Assembly (NCBI RefSeq): GCF_014695975.1
Contig: NZ_JACJPI010000010.1
Coordinates: 1 to 64,000, forward strand
Reading direction: 5' to 3'
Origin: Leptolyngbya sp. FACHB-321
GTDB taxonomy: Bacteria > Cyanobacteriota > Cyanobacteriia > Leptolyngbyales > Leptolyngbyaceae
Length of the DNA stretch: 64,000 nucleotides
Below, one piece after another: positions 8,671-15,688 of this stretch (within the stretch, counting starts at the first letter, position 1; each line of letters begins with the position of its first letter). Made by a program: the position numbers and the translations under genes. Below the pieces are notes generated by a model that was given only the letters and a program-made list of their open reading frames with translations, did no database searches and was not told the origin of the DNA.

Positions 8671-10350
8671 ATGACTACTTTATTAGAGCTGAACAATAAA
8701 CACGCCACAGACACGGACACAGACACAGAACCTGACTTTGAGTACGCACAGCCCGACGGAAACAGTTTCGGTAATGGCTTTGACTCTCAAGCGGAGTTTG
8801 ACGAGGCTGGCGAAGAAGAATTACCACCGCCAGTTTCACAGGTTGAAGACGACGACGAAGCGTTTGCGCCGTCTTTAAACCTGTCTCAATTAGCAGGCTA
8901 TGACATAAGCAGCGAGGTACAGACATTACCTGCCTCTGCTCTACTGGACGACGACTCAGACGAGCTGCCTGATGCTGGTAAAGCTGCAGTAATTGCCTCT
9001 GGTGAAGAGGACGACGAGGAGGACATTGTTGATCCTCGTGCCGTAAAAACGAAACACGGCATTATTGGCAGTCCGTTCACTAAGTTAGCGGTCGTTGGGT
9101 CAGGCACGCTGGTCGTGATTCTGATGCTGGGTGCGTTTCTCTCTAGTGTTATGGGCGGTAAGGACGCTAAAGCACCGCTTGTGGTGACGTCTCCTTCTCT
9201 GGTGGCTGAAACGGTGACAGCGGACTCGCAGGCAGACGAAGTTGCTAAATACAAGACTCAATCAGCCCTGACGCGTCAAAAAGAGTTGCTGAATGGTGCG
9301 TCTAGCCCGAAACCGCTACCAACGACGCAACCGTCACCAGCGGCACCACAGAGAGTGAGTGAAGCTCCGGCACCTATACCTCTGGCTAGCCCAATGCCCA
9401 TGCCAGCCGCTCCAGAAGCATTTGTCATGTCGTCACCAGTGCCAGCACCGTCACCAATTGCCACACCTGTTGATCCAATGGAGAAGTGGCGCATGGCCGC
9501 GACTATGGGTAGCTACGGTAATGTCCCCCCTGGTAGTGCTACTGGCGGTTCTAGCTTCAACAATGCACCGGTTAGTGCCCCAGCTTCAGCACCTCTAGCG
9601 TCTGTGTTGCCTGCTGCAACTCCGTCACCTGCTGCTACTGGTGGCGCTCGACCGTTGAGCCAACTGCGTGCTAGCTCCAGCACTCCTGGTTTGCGTGACC
9701 GTCCCTTGAGCGCTGTGCTTGTAGGTACAACAGCACTGGCTCAGACAACCACAGGTGTGGTTATGACGGGTGACAACACAACGCCTGTTAGCCCTGACAG
9801 CCCTTCCGCTATTAAGTACTTGGTGCAACTAAAATCGGGTCTGAATGACGCGAACGGAGCGGTAGCAATTCCGGCTGGTTCCACTCTGGTCATGGTACCG
9901 CGTTCGTTCAGCCCTCAAAATGGACTGGCTGAATTTGTGGTGAGTTCAGTGCTCGTTGACAACAAGGAGTACACCGTACCGAAGGACACGCTTGTGGTGC
10001 GCGGCTCTGACGGTGGGTTAGTCGCCTTTGGCAAGCGCAACTCTGGTGGGGGCAGTTTAATCAAGTCGATTCTGCCATCCTTCTTTGCTGGTGTCAGCCA
10101 AGCCGGTCAAATTTTGAACCAACCGTCTTCTTCAGCCACCGTGTCAGGCGGCAATGTTAGCGCTACAACCACGTCCAGTAAGGCCAGTCCGTTGGCAGGT
10201 TTTGCTCAAGGGTTTGGTAGCAACCTGGCTCAGTCTCTACAGCAAAAAGCACAAGCAGCAAACCAAGCGGCGGCGAATGCCCCAGCGTCTTGGCAGCTCG
10301 GTGCTGGTACGGAAGTCAAGGTCTTTGTCAACGCTTCGTTTGAAATGTAG
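8671..10350 (+). CDS. VirB10/TrbI-like channel scaffold
   Basis: A 559-aa protein spanning inner membrane and periplasm. An acidic cytoplasmic part (residues 1-130) is followed by one membrane helix (LAVVGSGTLVVILMLGAFL, about 138-156). A long Pro/Ala-rich linker (about 200-340) comes next, then a C-terminal beta domain of about 200 residues. The beta domain holds the VirB10 signature pattern: RPLSAVLVGTTALAQTTTG, then AIPAGSTLVMVP, then FVVSSVLVDN. VirB10/TrbI proteins bridge the inner and outer membranes and gate the channel. Here VirB10 precedes the VirB9-like gene by eight bases, the reverse of the A. tumefaciens order. The C-terminal motifs make this call firm. Confidence 0.8.
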   Translation: MTTLLELNNKHATDTDTDTEPDFEYAQPDGNSFGNGFDSQAEFDEAGEEELPPPVSQVEDDDEAFAPSLNLSQLAGYDISSEVQTLPASALLDDDSDELPDAGKAAVIASGEEDDEEDIVDPRAVKTKHGIIGSPFTKLAVVGSGTLVVILMLGAFLSSVMGGKDAKAPLVVTSPSLVAETVTADSQADEVAKYKTQSALTRQKELLNGASSPKPLPTTQPSPAAPQRVSEAPAPIPLASPMPMPAAPEAFVMSSPVPAPSPIATPVDPMEKWRMAATMGSYGNVPPGSATGGSSFNNAPVSAPASAPLASVLPAATPSPAATGGARPLSQLRASSSTPGLRDRPLSAVLVGTTALAQTTTGVVMTGDNTTPVSPDSPSAIKYLVQLKSGLNDANGAVAIPAGSTLVMVPRSFSPQNGLAEFVVSSVLVDNKEYTVPKDTLVVRGSDGGLVAFGKRNSGGGSLIKSILPSFFAGVSQAGQILNQPSSSATVSGGNVSATTTSSKASPLAGFAQGFGSNLAQSLQQKAQAANQAAANAPASWQLGAGTEVKVFVNASFEM

Positions 10351-10358
10351 GTGTCACT

Positions 10359-11129
10359 ATGCTGATCCGCTCTGGGCGTTTGCCCTGGTTGGTTACGTTG
10401 TTGGTTGGGCTGTCTGCACTCCCGGTGGTGGTCACTGCGTCACCGTCCTTAGCTGAGACAGCAGCAGTGCTCCGTGTCTCGTCTCAGACTGCTGAAGGTA
10501 CGACCCAGACAGGTATGCAACGTCTGGTTTTAGGTACACAAGGTTTGAATCTGTCGTTCCTGCGTCTGAACGAGTCTGTGCAGAAAGTGTGGTTAGACAA
10601 CCCTAGTCGTGTCGTGATCGATTTCGACGGTTGCCTCTCGAGTGGCGGCTTGGGTGGTGGAGACAACAGCCGTATCGCTTCTTGTAGCGGTGCTTCAATT
10701 ATGCGCTTGCGTCAGTTACCGCAGGCGATCGACTTCCCCAAGGGCATTTTTGCTGACGGTAACAGCACTCAGCTCACCGTGATTACAACAGCCAGCGGCG
10801 CTCGTAAGGTGTACCTGTTTCAGTTGGTGTTAGCCGGTGGCACGCCACCCTACAGCATGGTGGAGATCGTTCCTAGCCCGCCTCCAGCGCCGGCACAATT
10901 GGTCTCAATTTCTCAAGAGTACCAACAAAAAGTTTTGAGTCAGTTGAGTCAAGGTCTAGCGATCGCTGAGACCAGAAACCAAATTGACAAAACAAGTTTG
11001 GCTTACCAGCAGTTGACCGCAACGATTGCACTTATGCAGTCTGGTAAGCCTTTTGCTGAAGCGATGCAACAGACTGGCGTACCTAGTGCGCTAGTTGATC
11101 GCTTGCGTGGTTATAGCAATGCACCCTGA
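10359..11129 (+). CDS. VirB9/TraK-like outer-membrane channel component
   Basis: A 256-aa exported protein. The signal peptide is at residues 1-32 (LVTLLVGLSALPVVVTA, with SLA/E nearby). A beta-rich domain follows: LSFLRLNESVQKVWLDNPSR, then VVIDFDGC. That resembles the N-terminal domain of VirB9/TraK secretin-like proteins and also the AMIN fold of cyanobacterial envelope proteins. The last 70 residues are helical and Gln-rich. Located eight bases downstream of the VirB10-like gene, it is the natural candidate for the outer-membrane core component. The usual VirB9 C-terminal VirB7-binding domain is not obvious, so a different periplasmic role is possible. Confidence 0.5.
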   Translation: MLIRSGRLPWLVTLLVGLSALPVVVTASPSLAETAAVLRVSSQTAEGTTQTGMQRLVLGTQGLNLSFLRLNESVQKVWLDNPSRVVIDFDGCLSSGGLGGGDNSRIASCSGASIMRLRQLPQAIDFPKGIFADGNSTQLTVITTASGARKVYLFQLVLAGGTPPYSMVEIVPSPPPAPAQLVSISQEYQQKVLSQLSQGLAIAETRNQIDKTSLAYQQLTATIALMQSGKPFAEAMQQTGVPSALVDRLRGYSNAP

Positions 11130-11218
11130 GGATGCGGCTTGACTACATCTCCTGACAGTTCGATTCCTTCCTGTTCCTTCTGTTTCGTTTTTGTACTTTT
11201 ACTCTTTGGACGCCTCTC

Positions 11219-14200
11219 ATGCTTCAGTCTTCTTCCGCTACGGTCTCTAAGCCAAAACCCGCTCGTGGTGGTCAAGGTTTCGCTCCCGACAAACAACGCC
11301 AACGTCTCAAAGCAGCCGCGCTTGTTTTAGGAACAACTGTTTCAGTTCTGCTTTCCCCAGGTTGGTTGACTGCTGCTCTGTCCGCACCGAAACTTAGCGA
11401 TTACCCACTGCCACCAAGTTATGACAACAAGTTCATTAATGACATTGTCGGTGCCCAGCTTACAGGTCCGACCTTTCAAAGTTTGGTGGGAGACCTGACT
11501 GGCATTACTTACTTCAACGCTTCGGCTCAGACAGGCGGTATTAATGAGTACAACGGGTTTGAACTCTTGGCAATTTCAACCAACGACCCGTTGTTTTACT
11601 CCAACACCACACCCCGGTTTTACAAGTACAAGTTTTGCAACTCTGACCCAACCTCTTACTTCATTGTCGGGAATGTCTTGGTGCAATCGGGCGATCAACG
11701 ACCCGAAGCGAAGAGTGCTTGGTATGGCAGGGACTCAGTGCAACCAACGCCTGACGTGACATTTGACCTGTGTACGCAGCCGAAAGTGCCGTTTGTTTAC
11801 CCTGCTGGGTTTGTACCAGCAGCGGTAAACGGGAACTACGTTTTTGTTCGTCACTCCTTCGAGCAGAAACTTTCTGACACCGTACCGCAAAACTCACAGG
11901 ACCCAACCTTTGCAAGAAACGGACTGGCAGTGGTTGTCACACGGACTAATCCTTCGACTCCTTTTGCCATGTCTTACACTCAGCAAGGAACTGCTGTAGT
12001 TGGTACTGACTACTCTACAAGTTCAAACAATGGCGTTGTTTTAACTGCAAACACGCTCACTCTTCCCGCTTCAAACCAAATTGAATACGTGCCAATTGGG
12101 ACGCAAGTGCCGGTCTTCTTCAACCAAAACAATCACCCTCAATCAACCCTGCAATGGGTGTTTACGCCTCCAGCAGCTTACACTTTTCTGGGTCAGTCAA
12201 CTTGGAACGCACGCATTCTTGAACTGAATAACTCAACAGTGTCAGTCACTCCCGTTAATAGTCAGTCAACCATTACACCTGGTAGCACGGCTGGCGGCTT
12301 TGTCTTAACGCGCCTCAATGGTGATCAGTCTAAACCTCTGACTGTAACTTACGGTGTGGCTGGTACAGCCGTTAATGGGACTGACTACGGCTACCTGTCA
12401 GGCACAGCAACCATACCTGCAGGTCAAAGTACGTTGAACGTGCCGATTATTGCTCAAGCTCCTTCTGGCTCGACAGCAGTACCTCAGAAAGACGTCCAAA
12501 TTTCTCTGTCGCCCCCTACTGACTTCAATTACCTGACTCCCGCTTCAGGCGCCGCTGCTCAGTCTCAATCCTTTGTGATCCCTGCCTATAACCCTTCCAC
12601 TGTGAGCTTCACTCAAGGTACTGGTGGTGGCACACTGACTCCCGGTCAGACCCAACCGTTCACTGTGACTCGTGCGGGTGGTGACACCACGCAACCGCTC
12701 ACCGTGAACTACATAACAGGCGGTACCGCTCAACCAGGCGTTGACTACCAACCGTTGTCAGGTTCAGTCACGATTCCAGCGGGTCAAACCTCTGCTACTG
12801 TACCGCTCTCAGCAATCCAGAAGACAGGAACGACTGCTGCTCCTGCCACGACGCTTAGCCTCACCCCTGCTGCTGGGACGGGGTATGACGCAACGGGCGC
12901 AACACCGATTAGCTACGACATTCCGGCGTACACCCCCTCTACAGTAAGCGTGTCGTCACCGTCTAATGGCGGCGCGATTCCAGCAGGCGGTTCGGTGCCT
13001 TTCACTGTGACCCGCACAGGCGATACGTCGCAGCCTTTAACGATTCCTTACACCATTGGTGGTACAGCGACTCCTGGTACGGACTATAGCCAGCTTCCTG
13101 GCAGCATTACGATCCCTGCTGGTGCAACGTCTGCGACTCAGACGATTACGACTCCTACGAAGAACGGCTCCACGGCTGAACCGTCTGAGACGATCGTTCT
13201 GACTCCACAATCAGGTACGGGCTACAGTGTTGACCTGACTGGTGGAACTATAACCTACCAGACAGCTGCTTACACTCCTTCGTCTGTGAGTGCAACTCCT
13301 GGTACTGGCGGCAGCACAATTCCTCAAGGCACAACAGGTGGCTTCACGATTTCCCGTACGGGCGACACGAGTCAGCCATTGCCTGTTTCCTATACATTAG
13401 GCGGCACAGCTCAAAACGGGACTGACTACAATTCTCTACCTGGTTCTGTGACCATTCCAGCTGGTCAAGCGAGTGTAACTGTACCTGTGACAGTACCAGC
13501 AGCAACCGGTTCAGCTGCAACCCCTGCTAAAGACATTCAAGTTGCGGTCAGCCCTGGTAATGGCTATGCGCCTGACGCCACAACACCGACAACCACACTG
13601 ACGATTCCTGCCTTTGCACCTTCAATGGTAGACTTTGGTACTGGAAACGGTGGGACATTGACACCTGGTAGCACTTCTGACGGTTTCACCGTGACACGCT
13701 CAGGTGACACAACAAAACCGTTGACTGTGGGTTATACCGTGGGTGGTACTGCAACGCCTGGTGTTGACTACGGTCAACTGCCTGGGACTGTGACCATTCC
13801 TGCTGGCGCAACCTCTGCCACTGTGCCACTTTCAGCCTTCCCTCAAAGCGGTACTGCTGCCGAAGGTGAGGAAGACGTGCAGATCACCCTACAGCCTGGT
13901 AATGGCTATGCTCCTAGCAGCACAGCTCCAGCGGTCTACACCATTCCCGCTTATTCACCTAATGCTAACGGTAATTCTGCGGTGACGGTTTCGGTGCCTG
14001 CTGGTCAGGACACAATTCTGACTCCTGGCACCAGCACAGACGGCTTTACCGTGACCCGTACAGGTGACACAAGTGCGCCTCTGCCTATTAACTACACTGT
14101 GGGCGGTAGCGGTGTCTCTGGTACTGACTACAATCCACTTTCGGGCACCGTAACGATTCCAGCAGGTGCTACGAGCGCTACAGTGCCGCTTGGTATACCT

Positions 14201-15520
14201 GCTGGTGCAACTCCAGGTCGTACCGTAGCGATCGCTGTTACGCCTGGGTCTGGTTATGACCAGGGGACTAACTCGACTGTTACCTACACGGTCGAACCCC
14301 AAACAGCAGTAGCACCGACAGAAGGTGTCATTGGCATTGGCTTCGACTCGTCGATTCCTGCCTTTGTGCTCACCCGCGACGGTGGTGATTTGACTCGCCC
14401 ACTGACAGTGCCAGTTGATTTCAGCGGCACAGGTGTCTCGGGTGTGGACTACGCTCAGTTGCCCAACGCAGTGACTTTTGGCTCAGGTCAAAAGTCCGCA
14501 ACGGTGCCTGTACGCTTACTGCCAACGGCGACGACTGGTAAAACACTGGCGGCAACCGTGCCCCCTGGCAGTGGTTACATGGTCGGTGGTGGTAATGGTA
14601 CTACCTTCACTGTCCCCGCAGGCTACAACGACAAGGTTGCAGTGGCAACGCCTAAACCCGTTCCAGCTACACCTGCTCCGACGACCTCTGGTAAGAAAGG
14701 CGGCAACGGTGGTGCTGTTGGGTTTGTAGCGGCTGCTGGTGCTGTGGGTGGTTCAATCGCCCTTGGGAGTGGTGCTTTCGGTGGTGCTGCTGCTGGCGCT
14801 GCTGGTGCTGCTGGTAGTGCTTTAGCAGTCCCTGGTCTCCTGGCAAGTGCTGCTTTCGGCATGATGCCTCAGTCCTGCTCTACAACTGGTGAAACCCCAA
14901 CTGAGCTGGTGCGTTTGATTCCTCAGCTTAAAGAGAGTCAGCCGAACTGGAGTGCAATCACCTTCCGTAGTTTGCCTGCTCCGTCCCAAGCCGGTTCAAT
15001 GAAATTCGGTGGCAACCGGCGCGATTGGAAAGCCGGTCAAAATGTTGCCGACATTGTCCGCGTCAGCGACACAATAGGCAGCTTCAACCTGCATTGTTTA
15101 GGCTTGTCCAGGCTTGCCTCAATGGGTCAAATGGGCATAGCAACGAAGCCGCTCAGCACACTCAACCTGGTATCTGACACGTCTATTCAAGGCTTGAGCA
15201 AGACCTTGTACCTCCGTGCTAAGAAGATCGGTGACGTTAAAGGCATGGCTGAATGGCTTGCCTCAAAGTCTAGCGGTAAGGTCACGGCTGAACAGCTTTC
15301 AGGCATGAGTTTTGCTGACGCGATCAAGTCTAATCCGTCTTTGGGTGGGCTGCAAATGGGTTCAATGCCTTTGAGTGAGCTACCTGGCTATAACGACATT
15401 CTTTTAGGTGACATTCCTAACTGGAAAACGTCGACTGTCTCTCAGGTGTCGGGTTTGGCAAATGTGCCTTTCAGCCAATTTCCCTCACAACCAAAACCGT
15501 TGAACGCCCTCAACAAATAG
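11219..15520 (+). CDS. Giant Calx-beta repeat surface protein in the transfer operon
   Basis: A 1433-aa exported protein. A signal-like helix lies at about residues 35-58 (LVLGTTVSVLLSPGWLTAAL). A unique region of about 180 residues with Cys pairs follows. Then come seven clear and one degenerate Calx-beta-type repeats (about residues 240-1115), each of 105-120 residues. Each repeat holds GFTVTRTGDTSxPLxVxY, GTAxxGxDY and a strand ending TIPAGxTSATVP. Calx-beta domains bind calcium and act in adhesion. After the repeats comes a Gly/Ala-rich hydrophobic stretch (about 1160-1217). A 215-residue tail follows, whose motifs (W-K-A/P-G-Q-x-x-A-D, L-x-Q/R-x-P-x-Y/L, N-W-x-x, F-x-Q-F-P-S) also occur in the adjacent hydrolase at 15689-18541. 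A role in mating-pair contact is inferred from context. A terminator follows directly. Confidence 0.75.
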   Translation: MLQSSSATVSKPKPARGGQGFAPDKQRQRLKAAALVLGTTVSVLLSPGWLTAALSAPKLSDYPLPPSYDNKFINDIVGAQLTGPTFQSLVGDLTGITYFNASAQTGGINEYNGFELLAISTNDPLFYSNTTPRFYKYKFCNSDPTSYFIVGNVLVQSGDQRPEAKSAWYGRDSVQPTPDVTFDLCTQPKVPFVYPAGFVPAAVNGNYVFVRHSFEQKLSDTVPQNSQDPTFARNGLAVVVTRTNPSTPFAMSYTQQGTAVVGTDYSTSSNNGVVLTANTLTLPASNQIEYVPIGTQVPVFFNQNNHPQSTLQWVFTPPAAYTFLGQSTWNARILELNNSTVSVTPVNSQSTITPGSTAGGFVLTRLNGDQSKPLTVTYGVAGTAVNGTDYGYLSGTATIPAGQSTLNVPIIAQAPSGSTAVPQKDVQISLSPPTDFNYLTPASGAAAQSQSFVIPAYNPSTVSFTQGTGGGTLTPGQTQPFTVTRAGGDTTQPLTVNYITGGTAQPGVDYQPLSGSVTIPAGQTSATVPLSAIQKTGTTAAPATTLSLTPAAGTGYDATGATPISYDIPAYTPSTVSVSSPSNGGAIPAGGSVPFTVTRTGDTSQPLTIPYTIGGTATPGTDYSQLPGSITIPAGATSATQTITTPTKNGSTAEPSETIVLTPQSGTGYSVDLTGGTITYQTAAYTPSSVSATPGTGGSTIPQGTTGGFTISRTGDTSQPLPVSYTLGGTAQNGTDYNSLPGSVTIPAGQASVTVPVTVPAATGSAATPAKDIQVAVSPGNGYAPDATTPTTTLTIPAFAPSMVDFGTGNGGTLTPGSTSDGFTVTRSGDTTKPLTVGYTVGGTATPGVDYGQLPGTVTIPAGATSATVPLSAFPQSGTAAEGEEDVQITLQPGNGYAPSSTAPAVYTIPAYSPNANGNSAVTVSVPAGQDTILTPGTSTDGFTVTRTGDTSAPLPINYTVGGSGVSGTDYNPLSGTVTIPAGATSATVPLGIPAGATPGRTVAIAVTPGSGYDQGTNSTVTYTVEPQTAVAPTEGVIGIGFDSSIPAFVLTRDGGDLTRPLTVPVDFSGTGVSGVDYAQLPNAVTFGSGQKSATVPVRLLPTATTGKTLAATVPPGSGYMVGGGNGTTFTVPAGYNDKVAVATPKPVPATPAPTTSGKKGGNGGAVGFVAAAGAVGGSIALGSGAFGGAAAGAAGAAGSALAVPGLLASAAFGMMPQSCSTTGETPTELVRLIPQLKESQPNWSAITFRSLPAPSQAGSMKFGGNRRDWKAGQNVADIVRVSDTIGSFNLHCLGLSRLASMGQMGIATKPLSTLNLVSDTSIQGLSKTLYLRAKKIGDVKGMAEWLASKSSGKVTAEQLSGMSFADAIKSNPSLGGLQMGSMPLSELPGYNDILLGDIPNWKTSTVSQVSGLANVPFSQFPSQPKPLNALNK

Positions 15521-15534
15521 TGTTGGTAGATCAT

Positions 15535-15572
15535 GACTGGGAGTCTTTCGGCGCTCCCAGTCTTCCTTTTTA
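15535..15572 (+). terminator. Strong rho-independent terminator
   Basis: A perfect 9-bp stem GACTGGGAG (15535-15543) with CTCCCAGTC (15554-15562) around a ten-base loop is followed by TTCCTTTTT. It lies 15 bases past the Calx-beta gene stop and should end the first transfer transcript. Confidence 0.85.
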
Positions 15573-15581
15573 GTTAGTAAT

Positions 15582-15636
15582 CCAGTGGTAAAGCCCAGTC
15601 AGTTGACTTAACTCTGACTCGCCGCTTTACCGCTGG
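15582..15636. repeat. Nested inverted repeat after the terminator
   Basis: CCAGTGGTAAAGC (15582-15594) is inverted at 15624-15636 with one mismatch (T against C in the arms). Inside it AGTCAG (15597-15602) pairs with CTGACT (15614-15619). Together they could extrude a long cruciform. It lies ten bases past a terminator and 50 bases before the hydrolase gene. It may be a regulator site, a second terminator without a T-run, or a transfer-related structure; the sequence does not decide. Confidence 0.6.
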
Positions 15637-15688
15637 TGTTGCTTTCGTCCCTCGCTGTCTTCTTCACTCTCTTCATAAGTGATCGCTC

